NCBI GenBank assembly: GCA_009760855.2
Contig: WPIO01000019.1
Span: 622,001-686,000 of the forward strand
Source: Cristatella mucedo
Lineage: Eukaryota > Bryozoa > Phylactolaemata > Cristatellidae
Length of the DNA stretch: 64,000 nt
Direction: 5' to 3'
Shown here: positions 56,001-64,000 of the stretch, in pieces
Position numbering within the stretch: the first letter of the stretch is position 1
Layout: each line of letters opens with the position of its first letter
Position numbers and translations under genes: made by a program
Notes under the pieces: generated by a model
What the model was told of the DNA's origin: nothing
The model's input: the letters and a program-made list of their open reading frames with translations, nothing else
The model's database searches: none

Positions 56001-58767
56001 TGACCGAGCAGGAAGACACAGAGGCAGGCATGCTGACTTTCAAGCGGCTCACGCGGGCGATGAAATTGTAAAGTGGCTCCCAACATTGGCCCAGTATTTG
56101 TCCGGCAAGGCCCAGCAGGCTTACTGCGAACTGCCTGATGATGACTGTGAGACCTATGAGGTAGTAAAGCAGGCGGTATTGAAGAGGTGTAACATTACAC
56201 AAGAAACCGTTCGGAGTTTTCGAGAGTCGAGGAAGGGCAGGAGCGAATCTTAGTACGAGTAGTCAATCAGGTTCTCGGATTATTGTAACTGGTGGTCCAG
56301 GGTCTGCTATATGGTCGATTATGGAACAGACGCCATCGTCTTGGAGCAGATGTTTTTAACACTACCGACCGAGGTACAAATTTGCTTGAGGCAACGATTG
56401 CCCAAATCGAGTACGCAGGCTTCACACCTTACCGAAGACACTGTGGAAGCTTGGAGACTTCACGAGGTAGGACCAGAGGAGCCACAAGGCTTACGGATTT
56501 ACTTCAGCTTTGGTGAGTACCAGGCACCAGGGTACAGCATCCCAACCAGATAGAAATTTTTCTGAGGCAAAGTGCTTCAACTATTGCTGCCGTGGGAATT
56601 TTCGAGCACGTGACAAAGCAGAGCATACTTTTCTGGTAACGCCATGCTTCCAGGGACAAGGAGACCTGGTATAGTTTAAGCTAATTCGTCTGTGGCATCG
56701 TGCTCAACAGAGCTACTCGAGGACGATGGTTCAAAGTGACCTGTTACCACCAGGGAACCTGATTAGGTAAATTGTGTTTGCTACATGATGTGCAAAAGGA
56801 GACATCTTAGTGTACTGCTTAGCAAGGGTGTGCCTCGAAGTGAGTGGAGTCACAATGCAGACAGTGGCTGCAGTAGGGTGGAACATACCTCAGGCTGATT
56901 CATACGGATGTGCTGCTCCGTATAGATATACCACTGTTCCAACTTCTGCTGGGTATGGTCCCGCCGATCGCCCAGGATTGGGAAGAGATAACAGAGAGAG
57001 AGCTATTCGATAGCAACCAGAGTGCAGGTCGAGGAGTTAGCCCTGCATAAGGAACTATTGGCGGCCAGTCACGGCAGTCCAGGGGTGAGCCAATAACAGT
57101 AGAAGAGTATTGGCCCCGAGCTGCCGTTAGGGAACCAACTACAGAATGATCTCTTCCAAAGCAGGTGCGAATGTAAGAGACTGACCTGCGCTAGAAAAGG
57201 TAAAGCAAAGGAGTTAACATGCTGAGCCTGTTTATTCCTTTGCTTAGAGCATCTTCTCAAAGAGCATGCAACTGCCAGGAGCAGAAGGTCAGCCTGTGTT
57301 CAACCGAGGAGCAATTAATCAAGCTCCAGGATTCTGAACCCACCCTAGAACATGTGCACAAGCTGGTCAGAAATATAGCTGAATCTAGCTAGTATGGCTA
57401 TGCGATTGATGGGTATCTAATGTACAAGAGTTGGACCGCACTGAGTGTGGCTCCAGAGCCCGTAAAACAGCTGATTCAGCCTCAACCCTGTCGGAGAGGA
57501 GGGACTGGACTAGCACAACTCACTTCGACTGTCCCAATGTCAGGGAAAGAAAACAAACTGCAGCCAGCATGGCAGACGACGACTCTTGGCAGAAAACTCG
57601 GCAGCCCAGCCCAAATCCGTGCATTGGCAGCATCTGTCGGGACATCCATCCACCACAAACAGCCACTAACAGTCAGGCGGTTTAGGAACGCACAATGGCT
57701 TGACGGTGTAAACACAATGTCTGCATGGAATATCGTGAGGCCGGTGGTGTACAGCAGAGGAGGAAAAGAGCTAGACTCTCGACATCAGCAGCGGTCTAGA
57801 CTTGGTGCTCCATCGCATTACCAGCCATATGACAGGTCGTGCCGCGGGGAGGGGGCTGTCACAGAGGGGAACTGCTTGCAGGGAAAAGTAAGCCCCAAAG
57901 AGATCTCGTATTTTGATAGGCTCAGTAAGTCAGCAAACCCGTTTCTATTAAGTCTTACTTAATATTTTCTGCAAGCTAACTTGGTGCTCCTGCTTGTTGC
58001 GACATCATTTTGTAGATACTAACACGAGTTAGCCCCTCAAGCTTCCCTCTAGCTGTGGACACCAGCTGCAGAGCTTCAATGAGATTCAAACGTCCTCAAT
58101 TGATTCTTACTGCCGACGTATTGGGTTACCAGTATCTACCCGTCCTTAGTCACCGGGCAGTGTAGTTCCATCTCTGGAGGACAAGCTTGTAGTAACAACA
58201 GGGGAACGCCGGTGAGTAATTGGCTGAAATTGACTTTCTCACTCACTGTGGCTGTTATGACTCGATTAGGATAGCCGAAACACCGTGGGCAGAAGAAAAA
58301 CAACTTACGTGAAAGCTGCCGTTGACACCACAGCAAACTCGGAGTTTTCATGGTAATTGTCGAGATTAACCGTAAGTGCATCCGTGTGTAGATGCATCAA
58401 ATAGGAAGGATAGTTGAGGCTCTCGTAGCTAAGGTCGCACGTCTGATTGTCGTAGGGATAGTAAGTTAGGTTGAAGTCGCATCTGAAAGGAAAGAATAAT
58501 TCCTTATACCCAGGGATAGTGGAACAGCTTTCCCTCACCTTTGCAAGTATGCACAATGATCAGTGCACGAGGCAGGAGACGGTTCATAATATGGGATTTT
58601 AACCTAACGGTGCTGAGACAATGTGCTCAGGGTATCGCCAGCTGAAATCAGCTTTGAAGTACCTCACACACATTTTCCCCATGAGCTTCCAGGTCACCTT
58701 TCCTGTCGAAAATACGGATATTCCGTAGTAATCGGCGAAGTAGCCTTTGTTAAACACGTCACCGCAG
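38166..58767 (-). CDS. Gene B: tandem paralogue of gene A, 5' part outside window
   Basis: Exons (minus strand) are 58767-58663, 58482-58309, 48807-48642, 42722-42626, 38694-38582 and 38504-38166, with lengths 105, 174, 166, 97, 113 and 339 nt. All phases equal gene A, and the frame is open to the TAA at 38168-38166: 330 codons plus stop. It holds the Cys-loop ([15 protein letters not shown]), TM1, TM2, TM3, loop and TM4. Exons 1-4 should lie beyond 64000, because intron 4 still aligns with copy A at the edge. Loop B Trp is Leu here and the loop C Cys pair is absent, so it shares gene A's loss of the ACh site. Frames kept open amid eroded introns suggest it is functional; expression is unproven. 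Confidence 0.87.
38582..38694 (-). CDS. Gene B exon 9: TM3
   Basis: 113 nt, acceptor TCTTTAG|CT, donor AAAAG|GTTGGT. It encodes [20 protein letters not shown] and the start of the cytoplasmic loop ending LPPWLEK. Phase 1 in and 0 out, as in gene A. Confidence 0.88.
38695..39239. other. Gene B intron 8, 3' end: no gene
   Basis: It aligns with gene A 1105-1700. Nothing coding is recognised. Confidence 0.45.
39240..39630. other. Highly conserved block in gene B intron 8
   Basis: Counterpart of 1700-2040. It carries about 20 extra bases near 39450-39475. The minus-strand open frame is 107 codons, with no recognisable domain. Confidence 0.6.
39631..40870. other. Gene B intron 8: no gene
   Basis: It aligns with gene A 2040-3300, including the matched frames around 2790 and 40389 (no known domain). 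Confidence 0.45.
40876..41694. mobile_element. Putative DNA transposon/MITE with terminal inverted repeats
   Basis: The left end GTGGTACCTCAGCTTAC and the right end GTAAGCCGAGATACCATG are inverted copies with few mismatches, and TA lies at both borders. The TIR wording (GGTAYCTCGGCTTACGAG) resembles pogo/Tigger-like ends, as I recall them. No transposase is recognised in the ~820 bp. It is absent at the matching place in copy A. Confidence 0.6.
41735..41870 (-). mobile_element. tRNA-derived SINE, family 1, reverse
   Basis: In reverse: TGGCCCAGTGGTTAAGGTGC (A-box), GTGGGCTTGAACACC (B-box) and ATGTGAAGCGCTTGAATAGA (LINE-like tail). It is preserved enough to confirm the family. Confidence 0.75.
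42626..42722 (-). CDS. Gene B exon 8: TM2 pore helix
   Basis: 97 nt, acceptor TTTCAG|GTT, donor CTCA|GTGAGT. It encodes [20 protein letters not shown], then YLPVNS. As in gene A, 2' is Gly and 9' is Val, and the outer 20' position is uncharged (Ser). Confidence 0.92.
42735..42905 (-). mobile_element. tRNA-derived SINE, family 2, copy B only
   Basis: Reverse copy with the tail AACTGATTAAACAGCCTCTT, AAAAGAGCCTTTATGGCTAT and a B-box remnant. It begins about 12 bp beyond gene B exon 8, in the intron just upstream of its acceptor. The matching place in gene A (about 8490) has no insert. Confidence 0.7.
43130..43745 (-). mobile_element. Decayed CR1-like LINE 3' fragment
   Basis: Counterpart of 8690-9330. 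In reverse it reads like the C-terminal part of a LINE protein; for example [13 protein letters not shown] corresponds to the SLPTCV region. Confidence 0.55.
43908..44051. repeat. (TG)n microsatellite
   Basis: About 140 bp of TGTGTG with CGTG and CTGTG interruptions. It is found only in copy B. Confidence 0.95.
44052..45770. other. Gene B intron 7: copy-B-specific stretch, then shared intron, no gene
   Basis: 44052-44800 has no counterpart in copy A and is unclassified. 44830-45770 aligns with 9390-10340 of copy A. No coding region is seen. Confidence 0.4.
45775..45930 (-). mobile_element. tRNA-derived SINE, family 2 (shared with copy A)
   Basis: Counterpart of 10345-10500, with matching flanks on both sides. 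Degraded boxes. Confidence 0.55.
45960..47640 (+). mobile_element. Decayed CR1-like LINE (shared with copy A)
   Basis: RT traces (CGATGGAATCGCCAGG near 46095) and C-terminal traces run to a 3' end GTAAGCACGTGGAAAGAG (about 47550) followed by TTATTTATTTAT. Without the SINE that splits copy A. Confidence 0.65.
48070..48480 (+). mobile_element. LINE 3' fragment
   Basis: TTCTTTGGAGGCCCTGCCTT and CTTATGCATGCTGATACTG match the 3' end of the LINEs near 52340-52560. Longer than its copy A counterpart (12740-12900). Confidence 0.6.
48642..48807 (-). CDS. Gene B exon 7: loop C, pre-M1 and TM1
   Basis: 166 nt, acceptor TTCCAG|A, donor AAAGG|GTAAGT. It encodes [34 protein letters not shown] and a TM1 ending [10 protein letters not shown]. 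It aligns with gene A exon 7 without gaps. A longer open frame extends past the acceptor but does not fit the phase or the family. Confidence 0.92.
49450..51320. repeat. Degenerate ~170-bp tandem array in gene B intron 6
   Basis: The same unit as at 15040-16430, seen at about 49485, 49658, 49828, 49984, 50170, 50338, 50618, 50791 and 51118, with GGCCCGGGCCAG-type and GTTCCGGGTTTACC segments. About 9-11 units against 7-8 in copy A. Confidence 0.72.
51435..52720 (+). mobile_element. CR1/L2-like LINE, 5'-truncated, best-preserved C-terminal half
   Basis: An open stretch 51487-51867 reads [20 protein letters not shown] and [12 protein letters not shown] (FADD box changed to YEDD), then after one stop continues as [40 protein letters not shown] and [20 protein letters not shown] to 52437. 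The 3' end is GTGAAGCGCCTAGAAGGAGA then an ATT-type tail. It runs straight into a second copy. Confidence 0.88.
52721..54720 (+). mobile_element. Second CR1/L2-like LINE, 5'-truncated, tandem to the first
   Basis: An open stretch 53013-53519 encodes the RT fingers and palm: [38 protein letters not shown] and [18 protein letters not shown] (motif A with its Asp). A stop at 53520 precedes GVPQGSV. It continues with frameshifts, including [10 protein letters not shown] near 53620, to a 3' tail GCAAAGCACCTTGAAAGAG at 54645. Absent from copy A. Confidence 0.85.
54846..54885. repeat. Perfect 18-bp inverted repeat, 4-nt spacer
   Basis: CACGGCTACTACTCCCTC (54846-54863) and GAGGGAGTAGTAGCCGTG (54868-54885) are exact inverted copies around CCTT. 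The matching place in copy A (about 16760) lacks the palindrome. Confidence 0.92.
55113..57863 (+). mobile_element. LTR retrotransposon in gene B intron 6, internally deleted
   Basis: This is the copy B counterpart of the element at 16983-22305. It has a good 5' LTR (55113-55561, TGTGAGGGAAC to CAGTCACA), gag (55680-56260) and weak traces to about 57400, then a 3' LTR missing its start (about 57570-57863). No integrase, RT or RNase H is seen, so roughly 2.5 kb present in copy A is gone. Confidence 0.75.
55680..56260 (+). pseudogene. Gag capsid remnant in copy B element
   Basis: It encodes [20 protein letters not shown] and [20 protein letters not shown] in one open stretch (about 56098-56220). 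This is a typical gypsy capsid C-terminal motif, like that of SCAN-related gag. Upstream frames carry stops. Confidence 0.7.
57864..58308. other. Gene B intron 6, 5' part: no gene
   Basis: It aligns with 22306-22690 of copy A. No coding region is recognised. Confidence 0.45.
58309..58482 (-). CDS. Gene B exon 6: Cys-loop
   Basis: 174 nt, acceptor CTTTCAG|A, donor TTCAC|GTAAGT. It carries the full Cys-loop signature with 13 residues between the cysteines and YPYD inside. An N-L-T glycosylation sequon sits within the loop; gene A has Asp at that Asn. The loop B aromatic is replaced by Leu (YESLNYPS). Confidence 0.93.
58663..58767 (-). CDS. Gene B exon 5
   Basis: 105 nt, acceptor GTTTCAG|C. 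It encodes [18 protein letters not shown], then STGKVTW and KMCV, matching gene A exon 5. The donor is GTGAG|GTACTT, weaker than gene A's GTAAG|GTAAGT. A GTGAGG four bases upstream would shift the frame, so GTACTT is the in-phase choice. Confidence 0.87.
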
Positions 58768-59470
58768 CTGAAACGAACAAGTAGACACAGTGGGTAGTAT
58801 GTTTTTAGGTTACCGAATTTTGAACCCTTTCCTTCATTTGTCACGTTTAGTATCAGCTCACTTAATGCTACCGCTATAACGCGGTAAGATTGGATTTCAA
58901 CCAGCCGTAGCTCCCAAGCCGATATTTCTGGAAGGTTTTGGGCTGGCAAACAATGACTCAGATTCCCTGCAAATGCAAATTAAATGCTAGGAGCTTAAAG
59001 GAGGTGACATTTATATAATGAGACGAACTTTCTGCTCAGCCTATCTTTGAACATACTTTTGTAGGAATAATAGTGGACCAATAGTACTTTAGTCGAGGAT
59101 TACCCAAATTTGCATTCACTATTGCGTTCAATAGCCAGCTTTTCGTAAAAGTATCAGTGGAGAGTATATTTGTCAGTGTAGACGCATCGCGTACCTGTCA
59201 TTCCCATTGGGAACGCCTTGTGTACATCAGAAAGTCAAGAAAAAGCACCCTCTCAAGAGGTCAATAATCGCTACTCAGAAAGAGCAAGCTCTATTTCTAT
59301 AAAAGATTAAAGACTACTGCAAGTACAGCAGTGCACTCTATAGCGGCTAGAACAGTATGCACCACGCCTCCTAGAGATAGGTAGGAGTGCTGAAAAGGGC
59401 AATAGGTAACAAAGCTTGCTTGAAAAATACTCTCTCCATTTCCCGCCTTCCGAAAGCCAGATAGGATAGC
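58768..59470. other. Gene B intron 4: no exon recognised
   Basis: It aligns with gene A intron 4 (23423-24240). An open frame runs through exon 5 into this intron on the minus strand, but gene A shows no exon here and exon 4 joins exon 5 in phase. Confidence 0.5.
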
Positions 59471-59474
59471 TAAA

Positions 59475-59960
59475 GTTCTTATGTTGACCCACAAGGCCCA
59501 CCACGGCTTGGCTCCTTCGTACCTAGCTGAACTGCTGCATCAGTGTCAGCCTGTTCGCACCCTCAGATCCTGTGTGGACAATAAATTAACTGTTCCATTC
59601 CTCCGCTTGAAGACCGTTGGCGACAGAGGCTTTAGCTCTGCAGGTCCTAGACTTCGGAACTCGCTTCCACAATTCTTACACAACGACAAATACTCTCCTA
59701 TTGCCGACTATAGCACATCCTTTTCAGCGGTCCTGAGCTGCTACTTCTACGATGCTCACTACCTCAACTGCTCTCCTGACTCTGCCATGCTTCCCATGTT
59801 CTCTTTGTTGCGTGAGACGAAGTCTGCTGACTACCGAATGCGTACCGAAAGCCGCTTAGGCTGTGAGTGTGCTATAAAAAACTCTCCTGCCTAACACCCA
59901 CATAGTCTTTATGACTTTGTGGAGTTACAGACGGAGATGCATTACATTACATTACACAGC
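59475..59960 (+). mobile_element. LINE 3' end, well preserved, copy B only
   Basis: An open frame 59481-59891 encodes LTHKAHHGLAPSYLAELLHQ, LRLKTVGDRGFSSAGPRLRN and SLPQF, the C-terminal end of a CR1/L2-type protein, continuing to ETKSADYRMRTESRLGCECA. The 3' UTR ends in (ATTAC)n at 59940-59957. The same family is found in reverse at 6140-6730. Confidence 0.82.
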
Positions 59961-60931
59961 TGGGAGCCATTTCGTCGTGGGTGATTAGCAAATAGTTCAC
60001 GAGTAAGGCGGCACAGGCCAACTGCTTTGAGGTGCCATTGAGGTACACGATTGAAGTGAGGTATTAGTGAGGCATCGTCTAGTATTCGGTGAGATTTACA
60101 AAAAATATTTACGTATACATAAATATTATTCATGTATATAGCACCCTGAGAGAACGATGTCCATATTTAGACGCTTTGCACACAAGTCGCATTGCTCGAG
60201 CCATTCGATCCCTATTGCCAAAAGTGAGCACCTTACCCGTGGTCCTAACTAGGGATGCTAGAATCAAACGAATGCTTGAGTACAAGCTTACCGTCGTCCA
60301 ATCTCAACTGTCGCTAATTTGAGGCATTCGAAGTTTATGGGTCAATATAATTTATTGCGTTGTTATTCCCACTAGTGCCAGTTTTTCGCTCAGAGGAATA
60401 TATGGCCTAGCAGAGATTGTGGCACTGCTGTTGGTTCATGGGCCGTTTCGATTTGTGGCAGTGATTACTAATTCACGGGATGCAAAGCCCATGAGTTACG
60501 TCGAGGACGCCGGGCAGGACGGCCACATACCTGAGGCCCCTGAGGCGTCCTTCCTAACAAACGTCTTTGAGCCTGCTTCGAAATTGTGCGTGGTGTTGCA
60601 TACCTGCTCTTTGGAGATTGTTAATCACCAGCCTTCAGTGCAATCAAGTATGCAGGCATTATTATGCAGTTGAAAATATCTTCATTTTAAAAGTCTGCCT
60701 TGTCATCCACCAGCGGTAGACTTGCTGATCTTGGCTCAATGCGATTACAGAATTTTTCAATTCGGAAGCCTCAAATCAATATATGCATATTAGCAGAGTC
60801 ATAAATTGTTTTTTAATAGTTTCTTTCGACAAGTTAAGCTCTAAATACCTGCTTATATATATACATATATATATATATATATACATATATATATAAACAC
60901 ACACACACACATATATATATATAAATATATG

Positions 60932-60977
<46 letters not shown>

Positions 60978-62420
60978 AGCAAGTATACATAAATAATTGA
61001 AGCCCAAAGTGCTTACACACATTGCGTTTGTCACGAACAACTAAGTCGCATATAAGAAATCTATCTTACCGACAGGCAAACAGAAGTCTGGAGCCGTATC
61101 GCTGAATGCTATTGACAGTTGTGGTGGTAGTATTGTAAAGGAATAATGACATGAGAAATCTGCCTATCGTGGCCGATTGTGGCTCACGAAGCGGCATCAG
61201 GCTTAAAAGGCATTCGTGGTTTTGCAAAGACATTTCTCTGTTGCCTCTTCTCGCCATTTTTCACTTAGGTTTACGGTACATCTGACATCGCAAGAATTGC
61301 ACTTTAAATTAATAATTGTTATCAATTTGTTTATGCAGTTCTTCCGAATAGGGTATTCAATTGTTCGTGACTTGAGCACTTGTCGTCCTGGACTGGATAG
61401 TTTAAAGTGGTGCACGGCATCCATGAAATGGATTTAATCAATGGTTTCTATTTTCCAGTAAGTAAGCACTAATTCAGCCTCTGAAATGCTTAACCAAATC
61501 TTGAATCTCTTGGTTATTTTTGAATAATTAAACTTGCTGCCTAAAATCTCATGTCATGCTTGTGAATAGCACTTTAACTTAATGATGCTATGATAGCTAC
61601 ATTCAGTAGTTTCCTTTTTCTAGACGCTTAAATGCCTAAATGTTGAAGTTCTGCTAATATGTATAGTTTCCAGGTTTTGGTGCACACAAATTCCCGGAAG
61701 AGTAGCCATGTTGCGACGTGCTACGTCAGCCAGATTAAGACTGCAGCTGTAGTAATTGCGATCCTTTATTTATAGTGATTTAGAACCGACTTTGGGATAG
61801 TCCATAGATCGCCATTTTTTGAACTGTTTGTGTGCTATTGTCATTCAGTTTACAGCTTTAATCCAGGCAGCAGTTATAATTCAGTCTTCAACAAAGGTAC
61901 GAGTTTGTCTCAGGGTTGTACACCGGTAGGCAGTTCGATAGTTCTATGGGCGTAGCTCAAGAGCTACTTTATGTCATTGCTGATGTCGGACTCCTGCAAC
62001 ACTCTCGGATACACTTCTCTACGTAACAGTTAAATAATTGTTATTCTAAAGTATTGGTTCTCTTAATTCCAGCCATGTTCTGTGACTGTTATCATGCATG
62101 TGTGAATTCGTGCATTTCCTATAAGTCAACAGGCGTATTTCAAAGCTCAGAAATTCGTCGGTATTTGTGGAGTGTTGGCCAGGACCAGCATGATTATGAG
62201 CACCATGCCTGAGTTCTAGTTCTCTCACTTCATGGAAGCCGCTGAACCGGTTTAGAAATAATGGAGGGCGTACCTAGGCCTTTGTATTCGGTCGCATAAG
62301 CTGACAATGATCTCTTCAAACTGCACGTCTTCCTCGCTTAGAATCAAGACAGCGGACTAAGCTAAACGGACGATACACGAGTCCTGCATTTGGCATTGCA
62401 GTGGTATGTTGTTCTTGTTG
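59961..62420. other. Gene B intron 4: no gene; (TA)n/(CA)n at 60853-60976
   Basis: A compound TA/CA microsatellite lies at 60853-60976. A reverse LINE/SINE tail (TATAGCACCCTGAGAGAACG) is at about 60137. No open frame has a known domain. Confidence 0.5.
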
Positions 62421-62429
62421 TTTAGTGGG

Positions 62430-62545
62430 TTTGATACGACTAACCACTCAATCGTGCTTCCTTTGGATCAAATTTAATGTGCACAGAAAGAGATGCAATT
62501 CTCTGTGGGCACTGTATCAAGTGTATTATTATTGTTATTATTACG
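62430..62545 (+). mobile_element. Isolated LINE/SINE 3' tail
   Basis: ATGTGCACAGAAAGAGATGC then AATTCTCTGTGGGCACTGTA and an ATT-rich end match the CR1-like 3' end at 52650-52720. Very short, a dead-on-arrival insertion. Confidence 0.6.
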
Positions 62546-63535
62546 GCATGGGAGCTGTGCAGGATCTGATCAGCTGACAATTCATATGCTGTCTTAGGGG
62601 AGTAGCCTGCATGTAATTGTGAACATGAACCAGGCACATCACTGCATTCTTTGACCCCAGCAACGCTGAGCTAGTAATCAGCACTTTCCAGGTCTATACC
62701 GTGGTTTAGCGGCTGTGATGGCAAAACTGCACGAGGTTGATTGGCAGAGATCCGGTAGGCTAAATGGAACAGCTTCGGTAGGGCACTAGTGGTGGCATTT
62801 AAATGAGCCGGACATTTCTGCATTAGAGCATTAACCGTAGCATTCGTCTAGTTTGGCCTGCCTCTAATGTGGCTCAACCCCTAGCTTATCGAGCGTGAAC
62901 ATGAGCAGCTAGCAAAGCTTCGCTTGAATCTTTACTGAGCTGTGGTTCCTTAGTAAAGCAGAGTCCTGTGCAGACACTAATGCTATACCCAATTATAGCA
63001 ATACATATGATATAGCACCCTCTGAGAACTCTAAGAACTCCAACTACTTTCTAGGCAATTTATATTTGCTGCAAAGGAGGCACATTCTTTTGATGCAGCC
63101 GAGGCCAAAGCATACATTAATGACCCATCTTTCTTCACTGTCGAAGCGACCTGAACGGACTAGCATCAAATATTCCGCTTTTATATAGTGGAATGATCTA
63201 AATCTAACAAAAGAGAGGAATACACCGAGTGTTAATAAGTTGTCGTTCTTTCACTCAACGTTACTACGGTAGTGAAAACAAAAGAATCTTGGTCGTATTG
63301 GTTACGGAAAAAGTAATGATTCCTTTAAAACAAAGGCAGGATGCCGAGGAAGAGATAGGTTCTCTTTGTGTCCCAAACAAATACATTATTTTAATAATTC
63401 GTACTGTTATTATTATTACAGAGTGAGATGCAGATCTAAGCAGAAGATATTTCGTTGTGTACTGTATACCAGCTAACTTGCAATACTCCAGGACAAGGCT
63501 CGGAGCCTGCAGGTCACGAGTAAGCTGACCACAAT
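62546..63535. other. Gene B intron 4: shared with copy A, no gene
   Basis: 62820-63170 aligns with 24480-24750. A reverse 3' tail (ATATAGCACCCTCTGAGAAC) is at about 63010. Confidence 0.45.
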
Positions 63536-63539
63536 AACT

Positions 63540-64000
63540 CAGGAGCTGAGAGTTATTCGGAAGCTGAGACTCGTTCTTAAAAATTGGCTCAGCCAGCTTA
63601 TCTTAAATAACCTTTACGAGGAATTTAGGAGTCCTGTTCCAAAAAGATGTTACATTTGGGGAAGGTAAAATAATTTAAAGAAAGGATGAATGATGGATGA
63701 ATTACTGGTCTGGTTAAGAAAAGTGATACTGCAAGCGTTCTCCAATTCACTTATGAAATAGCGTCTGCCTATGCTTCTGCAAATCTTTTGACTCAAGTAA
63801 TCATGCCAGAAAATAAAAGATTGCATTTGCTGTAAATGCGACAGCTTGCTTTCTGTAGTGAGCGACGAAAGTTCTGATTCCATGACATCGTCATATCTCT
63901 GAACTGAGCAGTTAAAAAACCCCAAGCATTGCATTAAGACCAAGGCCCCCCCCCGCAGCTTGATGTAAGGCAGTTTATTTTCTTGTGTTTATGCTTACAT
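63540..64000. other. Gene B intron 4 at the window edge; short LINE fragment at 63540-63650 (+)
   Basis: CGGAAGCTGAGACTCGTTCT and AAAAATTGGCTCAGCCAGC match the LINE segment also at 24900. The rest aligns with 25050-25280 of copy A. Exons 1-4 of gene B are expected further right. Confidence 0.5.

Noticed and set aside
58780-58949. Extra coding region continuing gene B exon 5 upstream
   Set aside because: The frame is open by chance. Exon 4 joins exon 5 in phase in gene A, and the copy A counterpart has stops.

Overview
This window is eukaryotic, from an animal. It has long introns with GT/AG junctions, many decayed non-LTR retrotransposons, tRNA-derived SINEs, an LTR retrotransposon and long AG, TA and TG microsatellites. 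The only host genes I can support are two copies of a nicotinic-acetylcholine-receptor-type (Cys-loop, pentameric ligand-gated) channel subunit. Species cannot be fixed by eye. A tandemly duplicated, divergent nAChR-type family would fit an invertebrate, perhaps a lophotrochozoan, but that is inference.

Both genes are on the minus strand, head to tail. Gene A is complete: ten coding exons from the ATG at 32175 to the stop at 547 give 1362 nt, or 453 residues. Exon lengths are 67, 131, 45, 110, 105, 174, 166, 97, 113 and 354 nt. All junction phases match, and the 45- and 110-nt exons match classical nAChR exons. Gene B starts beyond the right edge; its exons 5-10 lie between 58767 and 38166, with lengths identical to gene A except the last (339 nt). 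Both reading frames are open. Both lack most ACh-binding aromatics and the loop C cysteine pair, so they are probably orphan channels with another ligand.

Layout: 1-32.2 kb is gene A. About 32.2-37.8 kb is intergenic, holding a SINE, microsatellites and a decayed LINE with a restriction-like endonuclease. From 37.8 kb to the end is gene B. Introns of the two genes align along much of their length, so the locus is a tandem duplication with a period of about 35-38 kb. Elements in both copies (the LTR element in intron 6, a LINE in intron 7, a SINE at 10.4/45.8 kb, a ~170-bp tandem array) predate the duplication. Elements in only one copy (tandem LINE at 51.4-54.7 kb, LINE at 59.5 kb, inverted-repeat element at 40.9 kb, SINEs at 11.5 and 42.8 kb) were gained or lost later.

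The intron 6 LTR element in copy A reads gag, protease, integrase, reverse transcriptase, RNase H. Integrase lies upstream of RT, the order of Gmr1-type Ty3/gypsy elements. In copy B it is internally deleted. All mobile elements seen are broken by stops or truncated.
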